The position numbers were made by a program, and so were the translations under genes. The notes under the pieces were generated by a model. The model was not told the DNA's origin. It was given only the letters and a program-made list of their open reading frames with translations, and did not search any database. Source: Sulfurovum xiamenensis (GTDB taxonomy: Bacteria; Campylobacterota; Campylobacteria; Campylobacterales; Sulfurovaceae). From it: DNA of 64,000 nt. This document shows positions 26,175-35,555 of this stretch, piece after piece (the stretch's first letter is position 1; the number at the start of each line of letters is the position of its first letter). The stretch is taken from NCBI RefSeq assembly GCF_030347995.1, contig NZ_JAQIBC010000004.1, forward strand, positions 1 through 64,000, in the 5' to 3' direction.

Positions 26175-27467
26175 TTATTTATCTAAACCTAGCATCTTAC
26201 CAAAGAGTTTATCTTCGATCATACCCATCTTCACTGCTGGAAGAAGATTGTTCTCTTGGTAGTATTTGATCACTTGTTGTGGATCTTGACCACTCATCAT
26301 TGCTTCATAGTAAATAGCCTGTGATACTTCTTGATCATCTACAGATACCTCTTCTTTTTTAGCCAGTGCATCTACGATAAATGTCGCTTTTACACTTGCT
26401 ACTGCATCTGCTCTTACTTCTTCACGAAGTGCTTCGATCTTCTCAGGGTTGTCTTTATAAGAGTTAAGCTCCTCTTCACTCATCTCTCTTGCTTTTGCAT
26501 TCACTTTTGCATCGATCTCTTGCTCAACAATATTGTTTGGCAATGCAAAGTCGAATTTCTCTACCAATGCTTCAACCAATTTTGGCTTGAGGTCTTCGTT
26601 ATAGAGTTTAGAAATTTCTGTTGATTCGATCTGTGTTCTTACTCTATCCGTCAACATTTCAAGTGTTGCATTCTCTTCACCTTGAAGTAGTTTTTGTGCC
26701 AACTCATCGTTAAGTTCTGCAGGTACCTGCTCTTGAATTTCGTGAAGTTTTACTTTGAACTCTGCTTCTTTTCCTGCAAGATCAGATGACTGATACTCTT
26801 TAGGGAACGTCACAGTGATCGTTTTCTCTTCATCATATTTCATTCCAATGATCTGCTCTTCAAATCCAGGGATGAATTGACCTGAACCGATCTTAAGGCT
26901 GAATTTCTCAGCTTTACCGCCGTCAAAGGCTACACCATCTACAAAACCTTCAAAGTCGATCACTACCATGTCACCGTCTCTTACCATACGCTTTCTTTTG
27001 ATCTTCGTATACGGTGCCTGCTGAGCTACGATCTCATCCAATTTCTCTTGGATCGCTTTGTCTGATGCTGTTGGTCTCTCAAAGGCCGGAAGAACATCCA
27101 TATGACCTTCTGCTTCAAATACCGGTCTAGTAGAGATCTCTACCTCAACATCGATACCAGAATCTGTTTTGTCATATTTCTTAAAAGTAGGCTGACCAAG
27201 CATATCTGCAGGATTGATACCAGCTTCTTTCATACCTGCATCAATAAGCTCTCTAAGTACTTCACCTTCAGCATCCTGTGCAAGCTTGTCACCATGGAGT
27301 TTTTTCACTACGTGTGCAGGTACTTTACCTTTTCTGAACCCGTCTACTTTCATCTCTTTACCAGCTTGAACAGCCATCTTGTTAATGTTCTCTTCAACAG
27401 CACTGTTTTCTATAGTGCCGCTTACGATAATATTTGCGTCGTCTACTTTGTTTACTGTAACTTTCAC
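26175..27467 (-). CDS. tig: Trigger factor
   Basis: Ribosome-bound chaperone and prolyl isomerase of 430 residues. N-terminal ribosome-docking signature: GFRKGKVPAHVVKK (residues 41-54). FKBP domain at about 150-240: DGDMVVIDFEGFVDGVAFDGGKAEKFSLKIGSGQFIPGFEEQI, noted here only by its position and key GSGQFIPGFE. Helical C-terminal cradle from 245 on. Starts at GTG, with AAAGGATTGTA immediately upstream as ribosome-binding site. It heads the tig-clpP-def cluster on the minus strand. The sequence upstream (about 27480-27500) is AT-rich but has no unambiguous -10. Confidence 0.95.
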   Translation of the reverse strand: MKVTVNKVDDANIIVSGTIENSAVEENINKMAVQAGKEMKVDGFRKGKVPAHVVKKLHGDKLAQDAEGEVLRELIDAGMKEAGINPADMLGQPTFKKYDKTDSGIDVEVEISTRPVFEAEGHMDVLPAFERPTASDKAIQEKLDEIVAQQAPYTKIKRKRMVRDGDMVVIDFEGFVDGVAFDGGKAEKFSLKIGSGQFIPGFEEQIIGMKYDEEKTITVTFPKEYQSSDLAGKEAEFKVKLHEIQEQVPAELNDELAQKLLQGEENATLEMLTDRVRTQIESTEISKLYNEDLKPKLVEALVEKFDFALPNNIVEQEIDAKVNAKAREMSEEELNSYKDNPEKIEALREEVRADAVASVKATFIVDALAKKEEVSVDDQEVSQAIYYEAMMSGQDPQQVIKYYQENNLLPAVKMGMIEDKLFGKMLGLDK

Positions 27468-27563
27468 TACAATCCTTTATATATAATGATGTGATTTTAT
27501 CTAAATAATGTTGAAATACCAATAAGCGTTAAAATGGTAGGAGGAAAAGAGGTTGTAACCAGA

Positions 27564-27588
27564 GTTCTCCAGGTTTAGCCTGGAGAAC
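27564..27588. terminator. Strong hairpin between divergent-facing gene ends
   Basis: A perfect 10-bp GC-rich stem, GTTCTCCAGG / CCTGGAGAAC, with a TTTAG loop. It lies 12 bases beyond the stop of the DUF302-like gene on the minus strand, with a T7 run between stop and stem. On the plus strand it is followed by A7. The T-run is on the wrong side for a classic minus-strand terminator, so its job may be mRNA 3'-end protection. Confidence 0.5.
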
Positions 27589-27600
27589 AAAAAAATCATA

Positions 27601-28407
27601 CTATTTATAGGTTCTTTTGATATCTTTTTCTATATTACCTGGAGCAGAGGCTATTTTCATAAACTCCGTCATACTTAAAAGAGGTAACGAGACCGCCAAA
27701 TAATATTTAGGGTCCAACATCACCGCTTTACCCTCTTTGATCATACTTCTATACGGCAAGATATGTGCATTATGCGCTGCATCTATCTTAAGAAGGAATT
27801 TATTTGTTCTGCTTCTTAGGTTGTGCCCGACCAGTGTTGATCCATTAGGAAGTTTAAGAGTGTAAGCTACATATTTGTTCTCTTTGAGTTTTGTTTCCAG
27901 GTCTTCACCTTCACCTACTTCGATCGTATCTTCTACATGGGCCATACCCATCATGAACTGATAGTGAGGAAGTTTTAAAAGTTTAAACTCATCTTCTACC
28001 GTATAAAGGTCACCGAGTGCTTTTTGAAAAGATTTCAATGTTCCGGAAAACTGACCATAGGTATACTTGTCCTGAAGGTAAGCTGCACCAAAATAGGATG
28101 GATTTTGTATGCGTACTTCTTTTTCATTGACAAGTACATTCAGTGTTGCCAGCCAAGTATTTGTAGCCTTGAGCTCATCATTGGTCACTGTGATCACCGT
28201 TGAACCTTTGACCGGTGTAGTCGTAGCCAAAATGGAAAAGCCGTTGGCTTTCAATTTTGATTCTACTTTTTCTGTACTTTGTGCTTTTGCAGCATAATAT
28301 GTGCTTAATACTTCCGGTGCAGGTGCAGAGATATCCAGTTTAGTTCCTTCTGCCTGCAGTGTAGAAAATGCCAATAAGAACGCTAATGCCATTTTGGTAA
28401 ATTTCAT
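27601..28407 (-). CDS. Exported DUF302-like protein A
   Basis: A 268-residue secreted or periplasmic protein with a signal peptide (1-19, ending LQA|E). An early segment, STEKVESKLKANGFSILATTTPVKGSTVITVTNDEL (residues 44-79), has the strand-helix pattern of DUF302 (TT1751-like) domains; later RIQNPSYFGAAYLQ matches the position of the DUF302 ligand loop. The C-terminal half has VAYTLKLPNGSTLVGHNLRSRTNKFLLKIDAAHNAHILPYRSMI, unassigned. Function is unknown. It lies 46 bases after another exported protein of similar design, so the two probably act together in the envelope. Confidence 0.55.
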   Translation of the reverse strand: MKFTKMALAFLLAFSTLQAEGTKLDISAPAPEVLSTYYAAKAQSTEKVESKLKANGFSILATTTPVKGSTVITVTNDELKATNTWLATLNVLVNEKEVRIQNPSYFGAAYLQDKYTYGQFSGTLKSFQKALGDLYTVEDEFKLLKLPHYQFMMGMAHVEDTIEVGEGEDLETKLKENKYVAYTLKLPNGSTLVGHNLRSRTNKFLLKIDAAHNAHILPYRSMIKEGKAVMLDPKYYLAVSLPLLSMTEFMKIASAPGNIEKDIKRTYK

Positions 28408-28453
28408 CTATTTCCTTTTTATACTATTTTCTTTAACTTGTCTTTTGTAAGCG

Positions 28454-29449
28454 CTAGTCTTTACCGAGAGTGACTACTTCAAAGCCCATCTCTTTAAAGG
28501 TTTCAACCACTTCTGCATCGATCGCCCTCATATGATCAATACGTTTTTGGTCTTTAAAGTCGAGTGCATTGATCCAGTTATCTACACTTGCATATCCTAC
28601 GTGAAGTTCATTGGTTCCCTTAGGAACATAGAAATAGACTGAACATGGTGCGAACATACCTGCTTGAGGCATACCTCTATTGAAAATAGAGTTTGAGAAT
28701 TCAAAGTGGCAAAGCATAGAGACCCAGTAGGCATCATATTTGTCAAATTCCATCTCCATATCGGCATATTCAAATTTAAAATCAATGAATCCCGCAATAA
28801 CAAAATGATGTTGAGAGAAACGTCCATCATGGTCCATAACAAACTCTTCAACAAATGTCTCTAGGTCATCTGTTCTTTCAAACTTTTTCACCATTCTTGT
28901 CAACCCGTTTTTCGGTAACGGCTTTGAATGTTCAAACCTTTTTGATTTTGTAGGCTTCATCTCTTTTTCTACCAATGCATCAAAAGAACCTACCATATCT
29001 GTAAATTCTTTCCTTGTCTCTGCATCTTTCTCACCGATGATATCCAGCATGGTATTTGGAGTAAGGTGTCCATACCAGGTGTTGTTATCCTCTTTATCAA
29101 GTGTTTTATAGCCAAAGAAGTTGAAAGGGGCATAAGCGCCGAAATCCGGGTTTTTAAGCAAAAGCGGTCTCAGTGCCTCTATATTTACAAGACCATAGAA
29201 AGAGATCATCTCCAAAGTCTTCTCATTAAACATGTTTTGCCAATGTACTTGTATATTTCTATTCGCTTGTACGACAGAATAACCAATGGTATTGATCTTT
29301 TTGATCAATGAATCCAATTGAACTGCCTGATTACCTTCATTCCCCCAAAGTTCTGCTGTTAATTTTGTTTCTGCCGCATTGGAAGGCACATCCGCCTGTG
29401 CCAGTCCAAAAAGCATCAAAAATGCCAATATCACTCTCTTTAATTTCAT
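28454..29449 (-). CDS. Exported DUF302-like protein B
   Basis: A 331-residue exported protein with a signal peptide (1-19, ending AQA|D). The C-terminal part contains NRGMPQAGMFAPCSVYFYVPKGTNELHVGYASVDNWINAL (residues 262-300), matching the PC-rV-vY pattern of DUF302 domains, and then a helix ending KEMGFEVVTLG. The N-terminal LDSLIKKINTIGYSVVQANRNIQVHWQNMF shows a second copy of the same strand-helix start, so two domains may be present. Met, Phe and Tyr are abundant and two Cys are in the C-terminal half. Function is unknown. It precedes protein A in one operon. Confidence 0.55.
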   Translation of the reverse strand: MKLKRVILAFLMLFGLAQADVPSNAAETKLTAELWGNEGNQAVQLDSLIKKINTIGYSVVQANRNIQVHWQNMFNEKTLEMISFYGLVNIEALRPLLLKNPDFGAYAPFNFFGYKTLDKEDNNTWYGHLTPNTMLDIIGEKDAETRKEFTDMVGSFDALVEKEMKPTKSKRFEHSKPLPKNGLTRMVKKFERTDDLETFVEEFVMDHDGRFSQHHFVIAGFIDFKFEYADMEMEFDKYDAYWVSMLCHFEFSNSIFNRGMPQAGMFAPCSVYFYVPKGTNELHVGYASVDNWINALDFKDQKRIDHMRAIDAEVVETFKEMGFEVVTLGKD

Positions 29450-29629
29450 ACGTCTTCCTTATCGTGTTCAATAGAATCTCTTATGGTAATAAAAGTTGTA
29501 TTAATATGTGATTAACCATAAAATAAACTGAACTTCATAAAAATGTTTGCTGGGATACCCTATTATATAATGATGGTACAAGCGTTGATTTTCTTTCTCT
29601 TGATTCTGGGCGTACAAAGCAACACATGC

Positions 29630-29635
29630 TATAAT
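29630..29635 (+). promoter_or_regulatory. -10 box immediately upstream of mutY
   Basis: TATAAT ends only six bases before the mutY ATG. If this is the promoter, transcription would start at about the ATG itself, giving a leaderless message. No ribosome-binding site is visible there, which is consistent. Confidence 0.4.
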
Positions 29636-29641
29636 CCCATC

Positions 29642-30589
29642 ATGTATAGAAAAACCCACCAAACCATCCAAGAGTGGTACCAGCAAAGCGGAAGACTGGA
29701 CCTCCCCTGGCGTAACACAGATGAAGCATATTATATCTACCTCTCGGAAGTGATGCTTCAACAGACACAGGTCAAAACCGTATTGGAGAGATACTACATC
29801 CCTTTTATTGAACGTTTTCCCAGCCTAAAAAGTTTAGGGGAAGCACCTTTGGATGATGTATTGAAGATGTGGGAAGGGCTTGGCTACTACAATCGTGCCA
29901 AAAACCTACACAAGACTGCCACACTTGTAGATGAACTGCCAAGTGATATAGAGGAACTCATCAAACTTCCAGGTATCGGTAAAAATACTGCCCATGCCGT
30001 TGCTGCCTTTGCCTTTCACCAACCTGTTCCTATCATGGAAGCCAATGTCAAACGTATACTGTGCCGTCTGCATCAACTCATCAAGCCCACAGAGAAAAGA
30101 CTCTGGGAGATCGCTTATGATCTGGTAGACAAAGTCAATCCTTTTGACTATAACCAGGCAATGATGGATATAGGGGCAACGATCTGTCTGCCTAGAAATC
30201 CCAAATGTGAGATCTGTCCTCTTAGTGATATCTGTAAAGGAAAAGAAGAGCCTGAACGCTATCCTGAAAAAAAGAAACGTATGGTACCGACCAGAGAACA
30301 AAACATCCTTATCCGTATCTATGAAGATAAACTCTCACTGACACAAAGAGAGGGTAAATTCCTACATGGCCTCTGGGGCTTTGAATCTGTGAAGATCCCG
30401 GAGTGTGCCTCTGAATATCTTGGTGAAGTCACCCATGTTTATACACACTTTAAACTCAACTGTAAAGTCTATCTCTATTATGAACATACGCCTGAACACT
30501 CTGACTATTTTAGTGTCGATGAGATACAAAAACTCGCTATCTCCAAAGTAGATGAGAAGATTGTTAAATTGTTTTTAGCTACAATGTGA
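29642..30589 (+). CDS. mutY: A/G-specific adenine glycosylase
   Basis: Removes adenine mispaired with 8-oxoguanine. The 315-residue protein starts [24 protein letters not shown], the usual MutY beginning. Next are the catalytic Glu in [10 protein letters not shown], the helix-hairpin-helix [17 protein letters not shown] with Asp-like GxxD region, and the iron-sulfur loop C-x6-C-x2-C-x5-C ([17 protein letters not shown], about residues 180-196). The C-terminal NUDIX-like domain recognises 8-oxoG. The frame is open 99 bases further upstream, but that stretch is hydrophobic and unlike MutY. folE follows; a GTG overlapping the mutY stop is an alternative start for it. Confidence 0.92.
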   Translation: MYRKTHQTIQEWYQQSGRLDLPWRNTDEAYYIYLSEVMLQQTQVKTVLERYYIPFIERFPSLKSLGEAPLDDVLKMWEGLGYYNRAKNLHKTATLVDELPSDIEELIKLPGIGKNTAHAVAAFAFHQPVPIMEANVKRILCRLHQLIKPTEKRLWEIAYDLVDKVNPFDYNQAMMDIGATICLPRNPKCEICPLSDICKGKEEPERYPEKKKRMVPTREQNILIRIYEDKLSLTQREGKFLHGLWGFESVKIPECASEYLGEVTHVYTHFKLNCKVYLYYEHTPEHSDYFSVDEIQKLAISKVDEKIVKLFLATM

Positions 30590-30612
30590 AAAATATCTCA
30601 TTAGGTACTATC

Positions 30613-31191
30613 ATGAATAAAGAAGAAGAATTTGAACAGGCTGTGACCAAAGTCCTTGAACTTTTAGGAGAAGACCCTACACGGGAAGGTTTACTTAAAA
30701 CACCAAGCCGTGTTGCCAAAGCACTCCAATTCCTGACAGAGGGTTACCAGCAGGACCCCAAAGAGATACTGAATCAAGCACTCTTCAGCACAAGTAATGA
30801 TGAGATGGTACTGGTACGTGATATCGAGTTCTACTCTATGTGTGAACATCACATGCTTCCTATTATAGGACGAGCCCATGTGGCATACATACCTGACGGA
30901 AAAGTCGTGGGTCTCTCAAAGATCCCCCGCATCGTCAATGTCTATGCCAGACGTCTGCAGATACAAGAACAGATGACCGAACAGATCGCAGATGCTATTT
31001 TGGAAACGATCAAACCTAAAGGTGTAGCAGTAGTCGTACATGCACGCCATATGTGTATGGAGATGAGAGGGGTGCAAAAAATCAATTCAACGACAGTCAG
31101 TTCTGCGCTGCGTGGTCTCTTTAAAAGTGATGAGCGTACCAGAAACGAATTTTATAACCTTATCAATACACCTACCCCTTCAAATTTTTAA
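30613..31191 (+). CDS. folE: GTP cyclohydrolase I
   Basis: Converts GTP to 7,8-dihydroneopterin triphosphate, the first step to folate and queuosine precursors. The 192-residue protein shows [19 protein letters not shown] near residue 21, the zinc ligands in SMCEHHMLP (about 75-83), and [15 protein letters not shown] near 144, holding the third Cys. The usual length is 180-220. The start chosen is the ATG with AGG seven bases upstream; a GTG 27 bases earlier overlaps the mutY stop. With mutY it forms a short operon. Folate supply also matters for the ThyX encoded in this window. Confidence 0.93.
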   Translation: MNKEEEFEQAVTKVLELLGEDPTREGLLKTPSRVAKALQFLTEGYQQDPKEILNQALFSTSNDEMVLVRDIEFYSMCEHHMLPIIGRAHVAYIPDGKVVGLSKIPRIVNVYARRLQIQEQMTEQIADAILETIKPKGVAVVVHARHMCMEMRGVQKINSTTVSSALRGLFKSDERTRNEFYNLINTPTPSNF

Positions 31192-31192
31192 A

Positions 31193-31218
31193 CCAAAACG
31201 GATAGTCTCCGTATTTGG
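31193..31218 (+). terminator. Hairpin after folE
   Basis: CCAAAACGGA / TCCGTATTTGG pairs with a single unpaired base, loop TAGTC. It begins one base after the stop codon. A clear T-run is missing, so confidence is limited. Confidence 0.4.
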
Positions 31219-31325
31219 TATTTGTAACTTGCAGATAACATCTATAACATATTCCGTATTTAAACTCTCCTCGTTGTAGATCAGGCAAAAACCATATAAA
31301 TCAGAGTAAAACTCCCCCTCTTTAA

Positions 31326-31417
31326 CTTAAAATTTATCTTAATTTAAGAATAACAGCGTATTATGCGTAAAACTAATTAGGACTAAAATTGTCTCAATTA
31401 AAATGAGTATCATTACA
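31326..31417. promoter_or_regulatory. nifS upstream control region with dyads
   Basis: The 280-base gap before nifS holds several possible control elements. CTTAAA..TTTAAG is a dyad at 31326-31348. TATTAT (31359-31364) is a candidate -10. A 27-base dyad at 31374-31400 has arms TAATT..GAC and GTC..AATTA with 7 bases between; its GAC/GTC core resembles IscR-type sites. A 19-base stretch at 31399-31417 matches the Fur box consensus at 13 positions (AAAATGAGTATCATTA). The remaining part (31219-31325) shows no feature I can name. The ribosome-binding site AAAGGAG precedes the nifS ATG. Confidence 0.5.
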
Positions 31418-31471
31418 AAAAAAATTTAAATGAAATTGAATGGATTTGGTCCTATTCAAAGGAGAAAATGA

Positions 31472-32677
<1,206 letters not shown>

Positions 32678-32704
32678 TAGATAGAAAATAAGAAAGGATA
32701 TATT

Positions 32705-33679
32705 ATGGGTATAGATAGTTTAGTAGGCGGTACCATCTGGGATGAGTACAGCAATAAAGTAACAGATTTAATGAACAACCCGCAAAACATGGGTGAGATC
32801 ACTGAAGAAGAAGCAAAAGAGATGGGTGCAAGGCTCATCGTTGCCGACTTTGGTGCAGAGAGCTGTGGGGATGCCGTAAGACTTTACTGGGCAGTAGATC
32901 CTGAAACAGATAGAATTCTTTCATCTAAGTTCAAAAGTTTTGGTTGTGGTACTGCTATTGCTTCTTCTGATACAATGGCTGAACTCTGTAAAGGCAAAAC
33001 AGTGGATGAAGCTGTGAAGATCACAAATATCGATGTTGAAAAAGCAATGCGTGATGACGCTGATACCCCGGCAGTGCCACCGCAAAAAATGCACTGTTCT
33101 GTTATGGCTTATGATGTGATCAAGAAAGCTGCAGCACAGTATAAAGGTGTAGATATCGAAAGCTTTGAAGAGGAAGTAATCGTGTGTGAATGTGCACGTG
33201 TCACACTCTCTACACTTCAAGAAGTGATCCGTCTTAATGACCTTACTACAGTGGAACAGATCACAGATTACACAAAAGCAGGTGCATTTTGTAAATCATG
33301 TATCAAACCTGGTGGACACGAGGAAAAAGATGTCTATCTTGTAGACCTGTTAGAAGAGTATGAAAAGGAAAAAATCGCTGCTGGTGCAACGCTTGGTAAT
33401 GAAGGTGGTCCTGCTGCTGATTTTGCTAAAATGACTATCGTTCAGCGTATCAAAGCAGTCGATAAAGTAGTCGATGAAAATATCAGACAAATGCTTGTGA
33501 TGGACGGCGGTGACATGGAGATCCTTGACATCAAAGAGAACGGTGCGAACTTTGACATTTACATCCGTTATTTAGGTGCATGTTCTGGTTGTGCAAGTTC
33601 AAGTACAGGTACACTTTTCGCTATAGAAAACATTTTAAAAGAGAAACTAGACGAAAACATCAGAGTTTTACCAATTTAA
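32705..33679 (+). CDS. nifU: NifU iron-sulfur scaffold, three-domain
   Basis: Scaffold on which clusters are assembled with NifS. The 324-residue protein has an IscU-like N-terminal domain (about 1-130) with Cys in GAESCGD, SFGCGT and KMHCSV. A central [2Fe-2S] domain (about 155-215) has VCECARVTLSTLQEVIR and FCKSCI. A C-terminal NifU domain (about 245-324) has the CxxC site LGACSGCASSSTGT. This is the full-length arrangement found in nitrogen fixers and in H. pylori-type housekeeping NifU. It is cotranscribed with nifS. A 9-bp hairpin terminator follows. Confidence 0.95.
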   Translation: MGIDSLVGGTIWDEYSNKVTDLMNNPQNMGEITEEEAKEMGARLIVADFGAESCGDAVRLYWAVDPETDRILSSKFKSFGCGTAIASSDTMAELCKGKTVDEAVKITNIDVEKAMRDDADTPAVPPQKMHCSVMAYDVIKKAAAQYKGVDIESFEEEVIVCECARVTLSTLQEVIRLNDLTTVEQITDYTKAGAFCKSCIKPGGHEEKDVYLVDLLEEYEKEKIAAGATLGNEGGPAADFAKMTIVQRIKAVDKVVDENIRQMLVMDGGDMEILDIKENGANFDIYIRYLGACSGCASSSTGTLFAIENILKEKLDENIRVLPI

Positions 33680-33696
33680 TCTCTCTCCATTAACAT

Positions 33697-33719
33697 ACCT
33701 AAGGCTTTTTGCCTTAGGT
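33697..33719 (+). terminator. Terminator after nifU
   Basis: A perfect 9-bp stem, ACCTAAGGC / GCCTTAGGT, with a TTTTT loop, 17 bases after the nifU stop. Only two T follow directly, so termination is likely but not canonical. Confidence 0.6.
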
Positions 33720-33821
33720 TCATCTAATAACATTATCAATAATTTTAAATCTCACTTCAATTGATTAAAAAATATACAGAAATATGTATATTTATTGAAT
33801 GACCTAGGTTATACTTATCTT

Positions 33822-33933
33822 ATCCATAGTATTTATCCCTAATCTATGGGCGTTAAAACAGATACATTACAATTTTTTTTATTGTAATCTCCTTTTTGAA
33901 TACACACTCCACCTATCTGTTTTAACGTTTTTT
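33822..33933 (+). ncRNA. Candidate structured small RNA between nifU and recJ
   Basis: A dense set of complementary segments with no reading frame. A perfect 14-bp outer stem joins CGTTAAAACAGATA (33851-33864) and TATCTGTTTTAACG (33914-33927), followed at once by T6, as in an intrinsic terminator. Inside, ATTACAAT/ATTGTAAT (33866-33873, 33881-33888) forms a second hairpin. The loops expose CTCC and ACTCCACC, complementary to ribosome-binding sites. At the 5' side CCATAG/CTATGG can pair (33824-33849). A possible -10 is TATACT (33810-33815) or TAATCT (33839-33844). The 5' end is therefore uncertain (33822 or about 33850). A miniature transposon with terminal inverted repeats is the alternative. 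Confidence 0.45.
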
Positions 33934-33974
33934 ATCATTTGGATCTTTACTAATTCAATCTAGAAAATAAAACA

Positions 33975-35555
33975 TCATGTGACGATTTTATCTACCATTA
34001 GTTGTAAAGTAACCCTTCCCCGAAAATGATTTTCAGTGACTGTATAGACGATATCAACTTTAGTACCCGTTTCAAATACTTCCCGTGTCTTGAATTTCAC
34101 TCCCTGCATCACGACACCATCCTGGGCAAAAGAAAAACGTATGTGTTCTCCCTCTTTACCCATAGTGTCTGCCTGAAGAATCTCCACATTGCTACTGACA
34201 AATTTAGGTGTAGCATTTCCCTGTCCGTAAGGTTCATACTTCTTCATGAGGGATGTCAACTCAAAAGAGATAGCAGAAAAATGCAGATTTCCTACAATAT
34301 CCGGGTCAAACAGTTCTTTCACATAAGCACCTTCTTTAAAATTTCTCTCTACTTCCATTTTAAAGGTTTCTAAGCTCTCTTCTTTTAAAGAGAGACCAAT
34401 GGCTGCTTGATGACCTCCGAACTTCTCTAAATGCATTCTAGCACCATCTACAATAGCAAAGAGATCACACTCTCCAAAACTTCTACCACTCCCTTTCAGT
34501 AATCCCTCTTCACTTTGAGTCAGTATGATACAAGGTTTTTCACATGCCCGTGCCACCCTTGCCGCTACGATACCTACCACGCCTTCATGCCACGCTTCAC
34601 CAACCACAATCGCCACTTTGTCATCCTGTTCCACTTGGGTCATGGCTTTTTGTGTAATATCATGTTCGGTAGCTTTTCTAAGGGTATTAAATTCTATAAG
34701 ACGTTCCAATCTTACTCTAGCATCATAGATATTAGTCGAAGTGAGAAAATCTACGGCAAAAGAGGCATCTTCCATCCGCCCTGCACTATTCAGTAACGGT
34801 GCAAGAAAGAATCCTATATCTTCTGATGTGATCATCTCTTTTTGACTGTGTTCAAGAAAAGCTCTGATCGCAGGCCGTTTACTCTGATTGAGCGCTTTGA
34901 TCCCTGCAAGAACCATTGCACGGTTAATATGCTGCAGTGGCATCATATCTGCAATAATAGCAATAGAGACCAATTCCATATATGCCATCATGTCAATTTT
35001 AATCTCAAGTGCATTTTTAAGTGAGGCAATAAGATACCATGCAATTTGAGCACCACACACATCTTTATAAGGAAAAGTACATGTTTCTTGTTTTTGGTTT
35101 ATGATGGCATAAGCTTCTGGTACTTCAGGCGCTAAAAGATGATGATCTGTAATAATAAGATCTATACCCTCTTCTTTACAAAGTTGGGCTGCATAGACAG
35201 CTGAAATACCGTTATCCACTGTCAGTGCCAGATCTGTACCGATTATACGAGGTATGATATTTGCAGAGAGCCCATATCCATCTTTAAACCGGTTTGGTAT
35301 GATCCACTCTATAGGATAACCGATTTCATCGAAAAAAAGTTTCATCAAAGTGGTAGAGGTGACGCCATCGACATCATAGTCACCGATAATGGTTATTTTT
35401 TCTCTATTTTTAATGGCATCAACGATACGTTCTGTTGCTCTATCCATATCTTTAAACAAAGAAGGTTTAGGTAGATCCCGCAAAGAGAGGAAACCCTCTT
35501 CAAAGCGCATAGTTAAAAGTGTTTCTAACCCTGTGAGTGTTAATGGGCGAACCAT
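33975..35555 (-). CDS. recJ: Single-stranded-DNA exonuclease RecJ
   Basis: A 5'-3' exonuclease of the DHH family used in recombination and repair. The 526 residues include motif I IIGDYDVDGVTSTTL (near residue 56), motif III ITDHHLL (near 137) and SIAIIADMMPLQ (near 197), then DHHA1 signatures GEAWHEGVVGIVAARVA and GSGRSFGECDL. OB-fold at the C-terminus. It starts immediately at the pyrG stop, with no gap, and so is translationally coupled. Length is slightly shorter than the E. coli protein (577), normal for this phylum. Confidence 0.93.
   Translation of the reverse strand: MVRPLTLTGLETLLTMRFEEGFLSLRDLPKPSLFKDMDRATERIVDAIKNREKITIIGDYDVDGVTSTTLMKLFFDEIGYPIEWIIPNRFKDGYGLSANIIPRIIGTDLALTVDNGISAVYAAQLCKEEGIDLIITDHHLLAPEVPEAYAIINQKQETCTFPYKDVCGAQIAWYLIASLKNALEIKIDMMAYMELVSIAIIADMMPLQHINRAMVLAGIKALNQSKRPAIRAFLEHSQKEMITSEDIGFFLAPLLNSAGRMEDASFAVDFLTSTNIYDARVRLERLIEFNTLRKATEHDITQKAMTQVEQDDKVAIVVGEAWHEGVVGIVAARVARACEKPCIILTQSEEGLLKGSGRSFGECDLFAIVDGARMHLEKFGGHQAAIGLSLKEESLETFKMEVERNFKEGAYVKELFDPDIVGNLHFSAISFELTSLMKKYEPYGQGNATPKFVSSNVEILQADTMGKEGEHIRFSFAQDGVVMQGVKFKTREVFETGTKVDIVYTVTENHFRGRVTLQLMVDKIVT

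Noticed and set aside
33851-33927. Terminal inverted repeats suggesting a miniature transposon.
   Set aside because: No clear target-site duplication flanks the repeats, and the T6 run after the right arm fits an RNA terminator better. Not fully excluded.
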